This document shows, piece by piece, positions 22,553 through 35,495 of a stretch of 64,000 nucleotides of DNA. The stretch comes from Aurifilum marmelostoma. Lineage: Eukaryota; Ascomycota; Sordariomycetes; Diaporthales; Cryphonectriaceae. How positions within the stretch are numbered: position 1 is the stretch's first letter; each line of letters begins with the position of its first letter. The translations under genes were made by a program, and so were the position numbers. The stretch lies in NCBI GenBank assembly GCA_027559495.1, contig JAMXSV010000005.1, positions 930,001-994,000 on the forward strand. Direction: 5' to 3'. The notes under the pieces are model-generated. The model was given only the letters and a program-made list of their open reading frames with translations. It was not told the origin of the DNA and searched no databases.

Positions 22553-24422
22553 AGCTTCGAGAGGGTGGTCTATGAATGAATGAGGAGAGTATTGATTCAG
22601 GAGGTATTCAAAATGACGAGGAATGAAAGTGCAGAGGCAGACTACAGAACACAACGTCGAGCAGGGCGCCGTCCTTTTAAATTGTGTCGGCCCCCTATCA
22701 TAGTCTGTGTTTATTCTCTAGGATATTCCACTATTACATTCGAGCAGCCTCTCGTAGCTATCCAAAGGGTGATAATCTATCCCACGGAGTGATTCTGGTC
22801 AAGTCCGACGTGCTGCATGAACATGGCGGGGACGTGAATCCTGGCGGTATTGCCAGGATCATTGCTTGTCCAATGGCCAGAAAAATCCTTCGAACAAGAA
22901 TGCGCAGTCTAGAATTATCCATTGCCGCGATGTCTGCCGTGCTGACTCTTCTATGGCAGTTCACACTTCAGCTTATCTCGGCTCCGAGATCTGGTAGACA
23001 GGGCTCAGGACGTGTGAATTGAAAGGCGAGAATACCCGAAATGCCCGCATAGAGCAGCAGAAAAGTAGACCCAGGCTCTGATAAGCCTGGAATATAGGCC
23101 AGGAGCCCTCATGTACGCCAACTACGGGAAAATCGGGTGTTGTCTTGACCAAGAGGACCAGGCTTCACAGGAGCTGCTCCCGTGTGGGAAGCAGACCCAA
23201 TAATTCCAATATTGCGATATTTCTTGCTACTATATATAGAAATTCATCGATCGAGGCCTCTGTCTTGTCTTCGATTAATGCAATGCCGTTCCCTGCAAAC
23301 CTTCAGATAGCTCCCTTTTAGATCTAGAACGCTGTACCCGCGTACTCTGAACCTTGATCTGAATAAGGGGTCAATCATTAGCCCAATTGAGTTGCCTGAA
23401 TTTGAAATGTCTTACGCGTCTTCCTTTTCAGAGGCCGCGGTAAGATTACAGTTCTTCTTAATTACGAAACACTCAGGACTCAATTCAGGTCGGATGGCGA
23501 TAGTGTCAGCGATATCAGCGTGATCTCGACTGAAGCGCTCTAACCTGACCTACTTTGCCTACACGTACACTACAATAGTTCTCGATGGATGGGCGTGATA
23601 CAGCCGCGACGTATGTTGCTCTCTTCGCCATCAGAGGTGTTCTGCCCTAATTAGCATTTACTGCTGGAGTTGGAAGGTATGACGCTGTTATTTACTGGCT
23701 GTGCTGATCTGTCATGCGCATATCCCAATCGGCCGTCCTTCGAGATGAGAGAACGATGTAACGGAAACCGCCGCGACTGATCGATTGGGACTAGAGTTCA
23801 TCAGGTAGACTGCTTCAGTTGCTGGGAATATATTGACTCGTGCTCGTCGTCTGCCAATGGCAATGAGCACAGGGGCAAAATAGGCGATACGAGTCTAAGT
23901 CCGAGTTAGACCCCTGAACCCTGAATGGCGGACTCTTCCCGTTCGGTTCTCACCGCTTAGATATTCCGACCATCCGGCCCTATCCTTGCATAAGCATGAC
24001 CTGATCCATCCCAAACCTTATCTATCATTGCTACATAGTTCGCGCGAAAAGCGGCTATATCCGCACCCGAGGCGGGGAGCAGGGCCGATTGTATGCTTGA
24101 ACGCCTTAAGGCTACCATAGTAGGGAACCGTGGTTCAATTTCGACCTCCACGGGCCCTCGAGTAGCGAGTCAGTACAGGAGAACCGTGTTGCCATTTGAT
24201 GGTGACTGACTCCTGCCACTAAATCTTATTGACGATGGGGAAAGCTCGATTATATCGAAGGTCTAAGGAATCCTGCAAAACACCAAAAGAAACATGTATT
24301 GCATTTCTGCTCGCAAGTGACTCGGAACTGGCTCGGAACTTGTGTACTAATCAACTACGCGTGTGTACGTGAACACGAAAGCTATCTGATCCGAGCACTC
24401 AGTCCAAAACCCCTCTGCATCC
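22553..24422. other. long spacer between tyrosinase and kelch genes
   Basis: These 1.9 kb of balanced base composition hold no gene I can support. The first 200 bases are the tyrosinase promoter. A short minus-strand frame at 23957-24151 (ALRRSSIQSALLPASGAD) looks protein-like but has no start context, splice partner or known motif. Confidence 0.45.
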
Positions 24423-25542
24423 TCAGAAGCCTGGCAGAGTATAGGAATCAGTGTAGTTCGTTGGCCATGCGTTATTATGCAAGCCGCCTCCCGGGAAGTA
24501 GATGACCCCGTTGATGATTACCCCGTTTACTCCATGCCGCGGGACATTCATTGGCGCTAGGGAGGTCCACGTCAGGGACGTTGTGTTCAGCACCTCGACC
24601 TCGTCCCAGACGCCCAGGCCGTTGCTGCTGTTGTAGTTCACTTCGCCGCCAAACGTGTAAATCAGCTCATCCTGAATGGCGAAGAATGAGCCCGCGCGCG
24701 CCGTTGGCAGCGGCGCATCGGTGGTGACCCACCCTTGCTCGAGGTTGTCGAGGTCCAAGAAAAATGTGGTGTTGCGCATGTTGGGTTGACCGTCGATTCG
24801 GCCGCCCGAGAGCCAGAATTTATTGTTGATGATGCCTCCAACCGAGTGGTCGCGGGCCTCGGGCAGGTTTGCTGCTGCCTCGGGCAGATCCAGAAACGTG
24901 TCGGACGTGACATTATATGCAGTCACGTTGGCGGTCGAGAGCTGGTAGCCGCCTACGCCCGGGACCAGAATCTTGACACCCCCAGCCATCCAGATGATTT
25001 CGTCATCCTGGACGGCAGTCACGGATGCTCCGCGAAATGTGGTTTCGGGAAGAGTGGTGGTCAGGTTGGACCACGTGTCTGCCTCCAGGTCGTATACGAA
25101 GATGTTGCCAATGCCCTCCCAGGCATCCGGAAAAACTTGTAGGCCGCCGATGGAGTATAACTTCCCGCCGACGATACCGACATTAAGGTGGTTGAGGGCT
25201 AACGGGAGATCGCTTTTGTTGGACCAAGTGTCGGTTGGAATATCATACTGTTGAGAGCACCGGGTATTAATATTGGTCCGACACGACTGAAATCAGGTAA
25301 GAGCTCATCAGATAACTCACTGATTGGACAATGTTCACCGTGGTGGTGACATTGGGCACTGAGGGGTCAGTGGGGATAATCCCTCCCAGTATATAGAAAG
25401 TATCATTGCCATGAGCAACGACGAAATGCTCCTGGCGAACATTGTATGGTATTGGCGACAAGGCTTTCCATGTGCCATCAGCAATCTCAGCGAGACCGAT
25501 AGCTGTAGCGCCTAAGATTGCAAAGAGCGAAGACTGACGCAT
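24423..25542 (-). CDS. secreted kelch-repeat beta-propeller protein
   Basis: The exons are 25542-25321 and 25247-24423 (73-base intron, phase 0), giving 348 residues. A signal peptide precedes LAEIADGTWKALSP. Six kelch-type Gly-Gly motifs follow at regular spacing: FYILGGIIP, KLYSIGGLQ, IIWMAGGV, KFWLSGGRI, LIYTFGGEV and VIYFPGGGL. Each is followed by a W in the next strand (DTWS, WTSL). Six blades of this kind form a closed propeller like the galactose-oxidase and kelch folds. The copper-binding and Cys-Tyr cofactor residues of a true galactose oxidase cannot be identified, so the protein may bind rather than oxidise. Many N-glycosylation sites (NTT, NYT, NSS) agree with secretion. It lies on the same strand as the tyrosinase. 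Confidence 0.82.
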
Positions 25543-26728
25543 TTTAAATAAAGCCAATCCGTTTGTGATTTGATCAAGTGTAATTGGGAAGGCAACAGGT
25601 GATCTGGACAAGCAAGAATAATACAAGGTGAACCACACGCATGTATAGTTATAGGTAACAGTTACTGAAGCCGATTCGTCCTCGAGAAGTTCTTGCTTGC
25701 ATCCAAATATACACCTCTGCCTCGGAGGCAGGTTCGGAAGATGTCGAAATGTGTGCAGAGCGTCGTCATGTCGGACGCGTTGCATCGGGCTTGAGCGACT
25801 CGTAAGGTTATGCTCCTGCAGCTACCGTAAATCCGAATTGACTACCCGAGGACCCACGAATACCAGCACGTCAATTTCGATTTTTCCATGTCACCGCGTA
25901 TGTCTTACGATTGCCACCTTGTACACCAGGCAAGCAAGACTATGTTTTCAACAACGGATGGCACCACAGCCTGAGCAAGCGGCCAAAGTGGATATCCTAC
26001 CTTGCCTCGGGAATTGATATACATCCGAATCAACGATCAGTCCGTCCCATTCCTATCCTGCATATTATAATATCAGGAGTATAATTATGAAGCCGAGCTC
26101 TCTGCATTGCATCTCCACCGTAAGGACCTCTAGTCTAGGGTGGGTCCTTGAGCCACCTCGCTGATCGGCCCTGCGTAGTATATGCTTACGCGCCGTCAGA
26201 TAACTGCAAGATAACAGGAATCTGCACTGGACAGGGGATCAGACCATTGCGACATCGCAAAAAATCTTCATACGAGTAGGGTCAGCAGACAAGGGAAATT
26301 AAAATCCCGTTATTAGTAAGAAATCCCACAACCGTGCCTTGAAGAACGCAGGCCGAACGGCGATAGTCGGTTTAACATCAGGGTATCCCCCCCCCCCGCT
26401 TCACTAGTATAGAGCAACTAGGGTTCCAACCGAAGCACATGTGGATGCTCCTGGCGATCACGATCGCGAAAGGCGCCCTTTACGCGGTAGGAAGGTCTAA
26501 ACGAGCCGTTGGTAATCAGTCCATGCACCGTTTCTCACTGCAAGACGAAGCAGGAGCTTGAGCAAACAGAGTATATGTAGTATCCGCATTATTCAAGACT
26601 TCCACCGGGTCTCTGCGAGGGTCACTACCGCTCTAGCTCTCTGTCGCAGCTGTTTGGCCATACCTCTGCACCTACTGCCGCTCTGGTTGAACATCAGCAT
26701 CCCTACTACGGGTCGAAAAGCTGCCACC
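25543..26728. other. divergent promoter region
   Basis: About 1.2 kb lie between the minus-strand kelch gene and the plus-strand yellow-family gene, so both promoters share this space. A C homopolymer lies at about 26389-26398. No gene is seen. Confidence 0.45.
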
Positions 26729-28082
26729 ATGAGACGTTCAATTCTCTCTAGAGCTGCAATGCTGTCAGTGATCGGCTCTGCTACCGCACTCGACACTATC
26801 CTTCGGACAGATAATGGAACTTACGGACCCGATATCGAGGAGATCCACTACTACTATAGCCAATGGCCAACCGGCGTAGCTGTCTCATCGACTGGCCGCA
26901 TCTTTACGTGCTACGTCCGAGGAGGCGGCACATCTGCTTTCACTCTTGGAGAGGTCAGCAACCAGACTGCCGAGGAGGCCTACCCATCAGAAGGTTACAG
27001 CGTTCCGGTGTCCCAGGTCAACACAACCATCAATGGGATACCATTTGGAGTCGCCAACGCCTCCGCGTTTCTCAGCGTTCAGGCATTGTACATCACCTCG
27101 GCCACCGCCACTCGTCCTGAGACTCTCTGGGTCCTGGACACTGGCCGGCCAACCATCAAAGAGGCCAGTGGCTCCCTCACCATGATCTATGGACAGCCAG
27201 GCGGTCCCAAGCTCGTCGCAATCAGCCTCACCAACGATACGATCTATGAGACATACACTTTCCCCATAAGCTGTGTCTACCCAGATAGCTACCTTAACGA
27301 CGTTCGGTTTGACCTGCGCACCTCGGTTTCATCAGAGGGCCGAGGTATCGCCTACCTGGTTGATTCGAGCAGCGAGGGCCGACCGGGCTTCATCACGCTC
27401 GACCTCGGGACGGGTGCGTGCTGGCGGCGGCTAGACGGAGACGTGCACGTTTTACGACAGGATAACAATGTGCCGTCATATAATGGACAGGCGTTCTATC
27501 AGCGACCGCAGGGTAACCTTCCATTTATCCACAACAAGGAAGGAAACAACGGTGTGTCACTGTCGGCTGACCTCGAGACATTGTACTTCACCACGCTCAC
27601 CGGCCAATGGCTATTTTCAATTCCCGCCGAGAATCTGCGAGTCCGCGACGACGTTGACTGGGCCGAGCAAGCAGCCAAGAACAATGTCTCTACGGTGGGG
27701 CAAAAGGGCGGCGTATCTGACGGCTCGGAAGGTGATTCTAACGGGCTTATTGTGAGTCTTTAAGCCACACCCCAAATTTCTCCGGGCCCCGTGAAGCGTT
27801 CTGATGAACTAATTAATTCGTTGATAGTACATGAGCATGCCAGAAAGCAATTCCATCTACTACTACGACCCTCGAGATCTCAAGGTCCACACCTTCATCC
27901 GTGATCCGAGGCTCCTGTGGGTTGATCCACTCTGCGTTGCTGAGGATGGTTATCTTTACATGAATGTCGTTCAGAGCTACTGGAGCCCTAGGTGGAACAA
28001 TGGTGAAGACCTAAGACAGCTGCCTGGTGCTTTGTTAAGGGCTAAATTGCCAAACAACGGCACCAAGATGAAACTTGACTAA
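26729..28082 (+). CDS. secreted major royal jelly / yellow-family protein
   Basis: The exons are 26729-27751 and 27828-28082 (76-base intron, phase 0), giving 425 residues. The ATG at 26729 has a strong context (GCCACCATGA) and starts a signal peptide (MLSVIGSATALD). The upstream in-frame ATG at 26558 would bury that signal. The body is a six-bladed propeller of the MRJP/yellow family (PF03022): PTGVAVSSTGRIFTCY, the diagnostic LWVLDTGRP at about residues 132-141, then NDVRFDLR, GIAYLVDSSSEG, GVSLSADLETLYFTTLTG and IYYYDPRDLKVHTFIRD. In insects the family includes dopachrome-converting yellow proteins; fungal members are mostly uncharacterised. The intact gene sits between a secreted kelch propeller and a transporter, near a tyrosinase. 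Confidence 0.88.
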
Positions 28083-28278
28083 CGGAGAAATCACCCCTTA
28101 AATTAGAGATAGGTGTAATAGATTGTCAAAAGGTTAAGCGGGGAAGTTCAGCCTTCTATACCTTGTAAATATTATCTTAATCTGATACCTGTGTCTAAGA
28201 TTCAATGAGGCTGGTGGTTTCGGTACCTTCGGGGCCCACTCTTCAGGTTTAATTCATCGCTCTCGTCTCGAGACCCGT

Positions 28279-30145
28279 CTACACTTTGACCCAAAGCCCA
28301 CGTCCGATTTTCCGAGTCTTCACAGTTCGCGCCGCCGCTAAGAATCCACCACCAACTAGGAAGCAAGACGCGGCGTATGCCTGAGCACCATAGTATTGCC
28401 CGCCCGAGGCGCTAATGATTGCTCCCGCGATAGGATTCCCTGTCAGCGTAGCGAAGCTGACAATAGTAAACACCATGCCCATCCGTACGCCGGCTCTGCT
28501 TAAGTCTGTCGTCAAGCTGCTGAGCGCGGCGGGAAAGAGTGACTGCACTCCGGCAGCGATGATGCCGTAGATCGAGGTCCAGGCATAAAGACCTGGCTGC
28601 GTAGTCACAGCTGTCCAGCATGCCCCGCAGATAGTCGATGCGAGAAGCACAAGGACAAACACATTGAGGCAACCATAGCGGTCAGCCAGGAAGTTGGGCA
28701 CTATGCGGCCGATATATCCGATACCGTTCAGAATCAGGAGCAGGTTCAGCGAGTCGGTATAGGTGAGACCGATGATGTCGCGGGAGAAGGACGCGAGGTA
28801 GTAGAAGGCGAAGTAAACTCCTAGATAAAACTTCGTGGGGTTATTATGTTAGTAAATGGGACGTCTAGACTTGAGCATCCATGGATATGCCTTATGAGTT
28901 GTACATCGGCTGAAAATTGCGGCAAACACCAAGAAGGACGAATGCCAAATATTTCTGGCACCACAATGCATGGGAGGGTAATGTGGGAAAAGGAATGAGC
29001 CGTCGTCACATGCCAGTAAGGAGATGTGTAGAGGTCAGGACTACTTACTATGAAACCCCCTATTGCGTAGAATGTATACTCTAACTCTGTGAATGCCCTC
29101 CACTCAACGAGAGCTCCCGGTGTTCTGAGCGGAGCTTTCGGGCTTTCTTTCAGCGTCAGGTTTACCACTATCAGTGTGACTATTTGCACAAGGCCAATGG
29201 CGCGGACTGTCCAAGGAAACCCGATATTGGGAATTAGCTGTCGAGCCATAGCAGGGAAGACTAAACCCCCCGTCGCGCTACCAGCGGTTGCGATGCCAAG
29301 TGCCAGACCACGGTTCTCGGTGAACCAGATGGATAAGATGGCGACAGTGGGACAGAAAAGGCAGCCGGCGCCGATGCCGATGCAGACCCCCTGGGCGAGA
29401 AAGACCTGCCAGTAGGTCTTGTACACAGAGGTAGTAAAGGTACCAAGTATGAAAAAAACGGTGCCTGTGATAAAGGTTGGTCGGAAGTAGCCTGCGTCCG
29501 TAAGACGGCCGGTAAAGGTACCGATAAAGAAGAGGAGAAAGATCTGGATAGACCCGATCCAGGAGATTGCAGATGGGGGCAGAAGGAGAGCCGTGGCATA
29601 GTATGTCTGAAAGACGCCGAAGGAGTTGATGAGTCCCCTAAATGAGACATGTTAATCACTTGTGATCGTGCGGCTTTACTCGCGAACTCCGGGTAGAGGT
29701 TGGGATGCTCGGTCCAAAGCAGCATACGCAGACCTACATACCAGGTGTTCATCATGACAAGATGAGCAGCAGCCACTGATAAAGCGCCATTAGCAACGAG
29801 AAACATTTTACGAGATCCTAGAGAGTGCTCCCTCAGCGACGCTGACGGCCCAAATAATTAACTGTACATACCGATATGCCAAGCGCTTAAACCAGCATCC
29901 GCCGGTGGCTGGGAGCTATTAGCAGCTTCAGCAAGCTCAACAGTAGCATCGCTTGCGATGACCTCTTTTGGTGCCGAAAGCGTTGCGTCACTGGGAATTT
30001 GAGCCTGCTCCTTCGAATTCGCCATGTGCCGATGGTCGATTCCTTCTTCCTCGTCTCTCACTGGTAGGTTCTCACGAGGGCTGTCAACTGCCTTGCCGCC
30101 AGCGCCCAAGCTGTCTCCAGCCGGAGACAGCTGCTGACCCATCAT
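28279..30145 (-). CDS. MFS transporter, monocarboxylate (MCT/MCH) type
   Basis: This is a twelve-helix membrane carrier of the fungal monocarboxylate-porter-like group. The exons read 30145-29872, 29817-29742, 29637-29049 and 28830-28279. The introns are 54, 104 and 218 bases and the phases agree, giving 496 residues. A long acidic cytoplasmic N-terminus (about 85 residues) leads to NTWGLINSFGVFQTYYA, typical of the first helices and loop of this group. YWQVFLAQGVCIGIGAGCLF and GLALGIATAGSATGGLVFP follow. The second half includes YYLASFSRDIIGLTYTDSLN and NFLADRYG. Fungal relatives are only loosely tied to substrates (organic acids, riboflavin and others). It converges on the yellow-family gene with 196 bases between the stops. 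Confidence 0.88.
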
Positions 30146-33100
30146 TTGCTTCAGCGCAAACCGAATCGAAAGTTCAAAGACGCCAAATTTTGATCGTCTC
30201 TGGGCAGAGTGGAGTGAATTCGGAGTTAGTTCATAAAGAAACAGGGCTATATAAGAGAGCGAGCGTTGGTGTGGCCGTCGATATTATAGTACTAGTCGTA
30301 GCCAAGCTCTAGTCAAAGGTTAAGAGATCGTTTGCCAAAGTCTGCCTTTTGTTAAACCCTTTTCTTTCTTTTTGTAAAGCGGAGGAAAGGGATGATCCGC
30401 CTACGTTGATTGATAAGCCGTGGGGGCTAGCGCGCAGGCTTTATTAAACTTAAAGCCACCTGCTGCAAGGGATAAAGAGAGAGAGAACGGAAGAACTGCC
30501 CCATAAGTTACCTATAGGCTCCACCAGCGCTGCCTTTTCTCCTACGCCGTTTCTCCCATAGTGGATGCTGTTACTAGTAGCTGACCTCTTCTACTTCGTT
30601 TGCAGCTTTTATAGCTTCGGCAACTTTTATTGACCGACGTTGCTAGCTCCCGTTCACTTCTCGATCGAATAGGTAGTAAAAGTAACTATATTCATTTCTA
30701 TATAATATAGAATTCATATCCTTAAGTCCCCTAAGCGAGACAAGTAGCAATGCCTGATAGTACTTAGTAAAGCGCGAATTTGGCCTATAATTAGCTCACA
30801 TTAGAGCGAGAAGAGATGTTCACAAATTTATATATTAATTAACAGTTATAGTGCTTTATAATCATGTTTATTAACATCTTTACTAGAAAGATTAAATAAT
30901 TAGGAAAGAGCTTTAAAAATACATAAAAGGTAATAACAAGCGGGGATTCTGCTAGCCTTAGCGTTTTTCAGAAAGTCATGTATATAGGTCTAGGAAAACT
31001 ACTTGTTTCTGCAAATATCAAATACGTAGAAGTATATTATGCGCTATTATATCAATTTTGCATTATACATCTTTGCAGCACTGTTATATGCTACAGCATT
31101 ACAATTTTTGAGGGTCAGAGTCAGAACAAGTCTTGCACAAGGGGACGAGCCGCTAGTAAGCTGAGACAGGAGAGACGAATAGTTACCTCTCAAAAGTGTA
31201 TATTATAATTAAATCCTTCACAACCACTTCTTAATAGTATCTAGACCACGTATATAATAGCACGAACATAATCACAAATACTATAGAAGAGTATAAAAAG
31301 GTTTACTCCATTGAATATATAATATATAGACTATAACAATGACAGACTAGAACTAGAGAGGTTATATAGTTACTTCAAAACTGAATTCTTACTTTGAAAG
31401 GCCAATTTAATAAATATTCAGTAAGCATATATTGGGTTAATCTTAATTAAGATAGCAGGCTATTGCGATTAGCGTTTTTTATACTATATTAGCTATAAGC
31501 ATTATTACTATTCTTTTTTTATCTCTAAAAGGGTATAAAAAAGAATTAATTTTCTTCGCAGTAACTACTACTTCTTAACTTATATATATATATATATATA
31601 CACTCATAATAAGATTAGAGTAAATCGCGTATTCATTAATATATGATTCAATCCAATGATGTTAATGATACTTTATAATCTTCTAAAAGTTAATAAGCAT
31701 CTTCTAGCCTTATTTAACAAGCAGTTGGTCCTTAGGCAGTTGCGCTACTAGTTCTTTAAGTAATAAGTTGCAACGGATAATAATATAGAATAGTCTATTT
31801 GCTTTTAAGAGTGATATATGCGCATTATCTATAATCTCTAAATTTAGACTACGATGATATAATATAAATAAAAAGTAACTTATAAGATTATAGTGATTTA
31901 GCTATAATAAAGCATTGCAAGAATATAAGTTTTTAATAATAATGCGTATATAATTATTTACTATAGCATTTATAGAACTAAGAAATTCTTAATTCTTAAG
32001 GTTAACTTAAGATAAAACCGGCTAGCTATTATATGCAGGGTTAACACTATTGCTATATTATAAAAGGTTATATTGCCTTTATAGAAATATACATTAAATT
32101 TCTCGTTAGTGCTTAGGCTATGCTATACCCGCCTAGGCCGCTGCTAGTAATGTTATTTCGAACTTGGTGTCTACAGAGCAGCATATAGGTTTTAGAGCAG
32201 AATGCCAAATTCTACAAGAAACAAGCAAGGGCTTTAGCAAGATGCTAAGTTCAGATCTTTAGCGTTAGCATTAAGTCTCGTATGCAGTTTGAATTGAATA
32301 CGCACTATAGAGCATTGCTAGCTGCCTGCAATAGAAGTAAGATAGTTAGATTAGTCTTAATTCATAATGCATATTATGAAATAAAGGAAATTGCAGGAAG
32401 AGGCCGTTAGCTGATATTAATCCACCCCTAAAGCAGCCCTAAATCGCTCCTAAAGCTGACCCTAGGAGGTAATAACAATAGCAGCTTGAAATGTACCTAA
32501 TCTATGCACAAAGATTGCATCCTCTTAACTGGTATAGGAAATCTGTATTGAGGAGATAAAGCCTTAATCGAAGGCGCTAGTAAGGTTTAGCTATAATAGA
32601 CTGACGCAAAACAGAGTTAAAGTTGGATCTACTAATTGTCTAATATAGTATTCTTATAGATGTGAGCCGAACTAGCAGCAAGCGCAGTTCTTAGCAAAGG
32701 CTTAGACTTAACTGCTTGTTAGGCAGTAATGAGGCCTCTAAGAGTATTAAAAATGCTAATAAAGCGAAATATATAAGCTAACTAGGAACCTAACCCTGCC
32801 CCAGCAAATGAATTTCGAATATTAAGAATTAGATAGGCATAAACGGTTTAAATTTGAATATGATATATATATACGAGTTATGAACGCATATCCTAACTTG
32901 TAATACAGCGCTGTAAGCTAAATAGAGATTTGCAGGAGAATTATGAATTTGCAGGTAGAATTTTCTGTTGGGATCATTAATCTGCTTTGGCTTCTGTAAT
33001 CAAATATGATATTCTGGAATCATATTAATTACAAAAGATGGCAATGATGAAAATGAGCGCAGCTCCTGATCTAAAAACTCAATCTCTTTTCAGATACCTG

Positions 33101-33604
33101 TAGAATTTGATTCCTCGCCAAGCGAGAGGAGCGCTATTAAGTGAAGACGGTGGTCTAGAAAGGGCGCATTTGTTTCGCATTCCAGCCGCGTATTATAAGT
33201 TCGGTAAGCTATTATATAATATTTAGAGATTCCTGCTACGGTATATCATGTTATGAAAACGTTGATAATGCAATATTCCTTTACTAAGCTTTTGAAAAGG
33301 TGCTAACTAAAGAGCATATTGCTTAAGAGCCGGTAAGCTATGCCTAAACACTAGTATTCGCCCTAGGTCAAAGTTAATTAAAGAATATAATGCCGAAAGT
33401 AATTAGAATCGAGGTTGACTAGCTATAGAATAAGTAAACATCAGATAATTATGTTATTTCTACCTCCGAGTTTGCCACACTCGCACCTAAATTACCGTGA
33501 CGTATCCAAGATCCGACAGCTCATCACATTCCATCCTTCACCTTTCTAGCCTTGATAGGATTGTCGCGAAATGTTGTCTTGGACGTTGTTCACAATTCTC
33601 GTCG
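30146..33604. other. 3.5-kb AT-rich spacer
   Basis: The first 300 bases are promoter for the MFS gene. The rest is very AT-rich, with a (TA)n run near 31578-31602, many short TAA/TAG-filled frames and no gene. Its composition is that of RIP-mutated relic DNA. I could not recognise domain pieces or repeat ends. Confidence 0.45.
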
Positions 33605-34807
33605 TTAAATCCCCGTAGTGGCGGTACGCGAACCTTCCCGTTTCAACTCTGATGCAGAAGGACTGATGCTGTGGGCGTGGATGAAGGCTCCAATTCTAGA
33701 GGCGACGTTGTTCGCGCTCTCTTCCCAACCAAGCACGTTGCCCGAAGCGATGGTGTCATGGGGTGCGTGTTCCTCGCAGAACAGTTCGATCTCGTTTCCT
33801 GAAACGTTCTTCATCTCCTCAACCCAAGCTGTGACGTCGCCCCCCAGAATTTCACACTCGCCAAAAGAGATGAAGATGGGAATGCTTGTAGCAAAAGGAT
33901 GACCAAGAGGCGTGATGTATGCGTCGACTGAATCATTAATATAGCCAGATGGAATATACGATCTAGCACCGAATCTCAAGAAAGATGACGCAAGGTAATC
34001 GGTTGAATAAGTCTTGTGGTCCTGGTACGTGCATTCGGGATTGAGTGATTCTCGAGGGTTGACCCACGGCGCCACAAGAGCTGCAGAGCCGGGTCGCTCC
34101 ATCCCGGAGCTGTTCAGTTCAAGGTAACGCAGGAAGGCGATAATTAGGTTTCCTCCAGCACTGTCACCGCCAATGGTGATGGAAACTGGTGGTAACTTCA
34201 GTGTGTCGGTGAGATATGCGTATGCCGTAATAATATCTTGGAACGCAGCCGGGAACTGGTTCTTATCGTATGCGGAGAGACGATATTCGAGACAGAAAAT
34301 TGCACAAACTCTTGTATTTTTGAGCAATGTTTCCGCTAGGAAGCCAGAAAATGAATTCCGAGAATTGCCCATGACGAACGCACCGCCATGACTCCAAAGG
34401 AGAATCGGGCCCTTGGGCTTATCGGGCTTCGCGGGGTACCATGTTCCTCCGACCTTTGCGAGACCAACAGCCGAGGATAAAACAGGTCCTTGATAAATGG
34501 AAGGGGGAAACTCCGTCGGGTCGATGACCTGAAATCTGTCAATGAGGCTTTGCTTGAAAGTCCAGGTTGGATGAGGCCGAGAGATGAGGGCGGCGCCGGC
34601 CAAGTACGGCAAACGAGCAAACAACAATATCCCTCTGCACAACGGACCAATTTGTCGCCAGGGCGAGCGTGTTGATCTAGGTCGTGCATCTTCTTGAGCC
34701 ATGATGTGAATCTTGTTGGTTCTGTGAAACTCAGCTCGGAAACGATTTACGAGAGCATACGGCAAGAATGAAATGGCAGACAACAGGGTCCGGGAGTCAG
34801 CAATCAA
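33605..34807 (-). CDS. alpha/beta hydrolase, hormone-sensitive-lipase type esterase
   Basis: This is a single-exon gene of 400 codons. It is a serine esterase/lipase of the abhydrolase_3 family, probably acting on short-chain esters. The oxyanion-hole motif HGGAF is at 140-144 and the nucleophile elbow GDSAGG at 214-219 (Ser216). The acidic residue lies probably at about 319 (GECEIL). The catalytic His350 is in APHD. A hydrophobic stretch at about 55-75 (GILLFARLPYLAGAAL) could be a membrane anchor. A second in-frame ATG at residue 36 (34702) is equally plausible as the start. The gene is isolated: AT-rich spacers of about 3.5 and 1.9 kb flank it. It has balanced codon use and no stops, so it looks functional. 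Confidence 0.9.
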   Translation of the reverse strand: MIADSRTLLSAISFLPYALVNRFRAEFHRTNKIHIMAQEDARPRSTRSPWRQIGPLCRGILLFARLPYLAGAALISRPHPTWTFKQSLIDRFQVIDPTEFPPSIYQGPVLSSAVGLAKVGGTWYPAKPDKPKGPILLWSHGGAFVMGNSRNSFSGFLAETLLKNTRVCAIFCLEYRLSAYDKNQFPAAFQDIITAYAYLTDTLKLPPVSITIGGDSAGGNLIIAFLRYLELNSSGMERPGSAALVAPWVNPRESLNPECTYQDHKTYSTDYLASSFLRFGARSYIPSGYINDSVDAYITPLGHPFATSIPIFISFGECEILGGDVTAWVEEMKNVSGNEIELFCEEHAPHDTIASGNVLGWEESANNVASRIGAFIHAHSISPSASELKREGSRTATTGI

Positions 34808-35495
34808 GGTTGCCTACTCTTGAGTAATGGGCTTTCCACTTGCTAATCGTACCCCCTGACTAATTTGTTTAAATGTCCTTTGAGCTAGCGCCTAATCATG
34901 TTATTGGTCATCTTTTCCTATGTAATGACTATTATATCGCTCTCGGCCCCCTCAATAGGTATATTTGTATCATCCCTGAACGGGAGAAGCTTGGGGTTAG
35001 GTGCCTCTCCTGATTTACCCATTAATGCTGCTTGGTGCGAGAGTGAGTAATGTACTTTTCCACTGCGTCCCATACTTCCCACCTCGTTACTCACGTTCTT
35101 GATACCCTTGCCGCTTGTGAAGTATTTGACATTCTCTATGCGCATATAGTTAACTCTAGTCTTCACTTTTCAACGATCTACTTAAATTTCCTAGATCTTG
35201 AATAGCTTTTCGAAAGCCACCCAGCTAGCGTACCGGTCAGAAATTGATGATTTAAACGATAGTAAGCGCCTTTTCTCGTGTAGATGTTGGATCTGTTGAT
35301 TTAGCGTCCCGACTATTACTCTGTGCGGCCTATCTTAAGACCTTTATATTAGATCTGTTATAATAAGGAGCGGGGTTAATCCATATAGACCTCAAGGTTT
35401 CAATAAGTAGCGTAGTCTGATTTAGTAAGCTTGCGCACGAAGATAATTCACCTATAACTCTGCAAATGTTTGGTACTGTTGTTTGCAAATAGGGG

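Noticed and set aside
23957..24151. Protein-like 64-codon minus-strand frame
   Set aside because: It has no splice partner, no known motif and an isolated position. I mention it under the spacer but do not call a gene.
24423..25542. True galactose oxidase
   Set aside because: The kelch propeller is clear, but the copper ligands and the Cys-Tyr cofactor pair cannot be found in the 348 residues, so only a kelch protein is called.
34918..35166. 82-codon minus-strand frame upstream of the esterase
   Set aside because: No signal peptide, domain or splice signals; it lies in AT-rich spacer.
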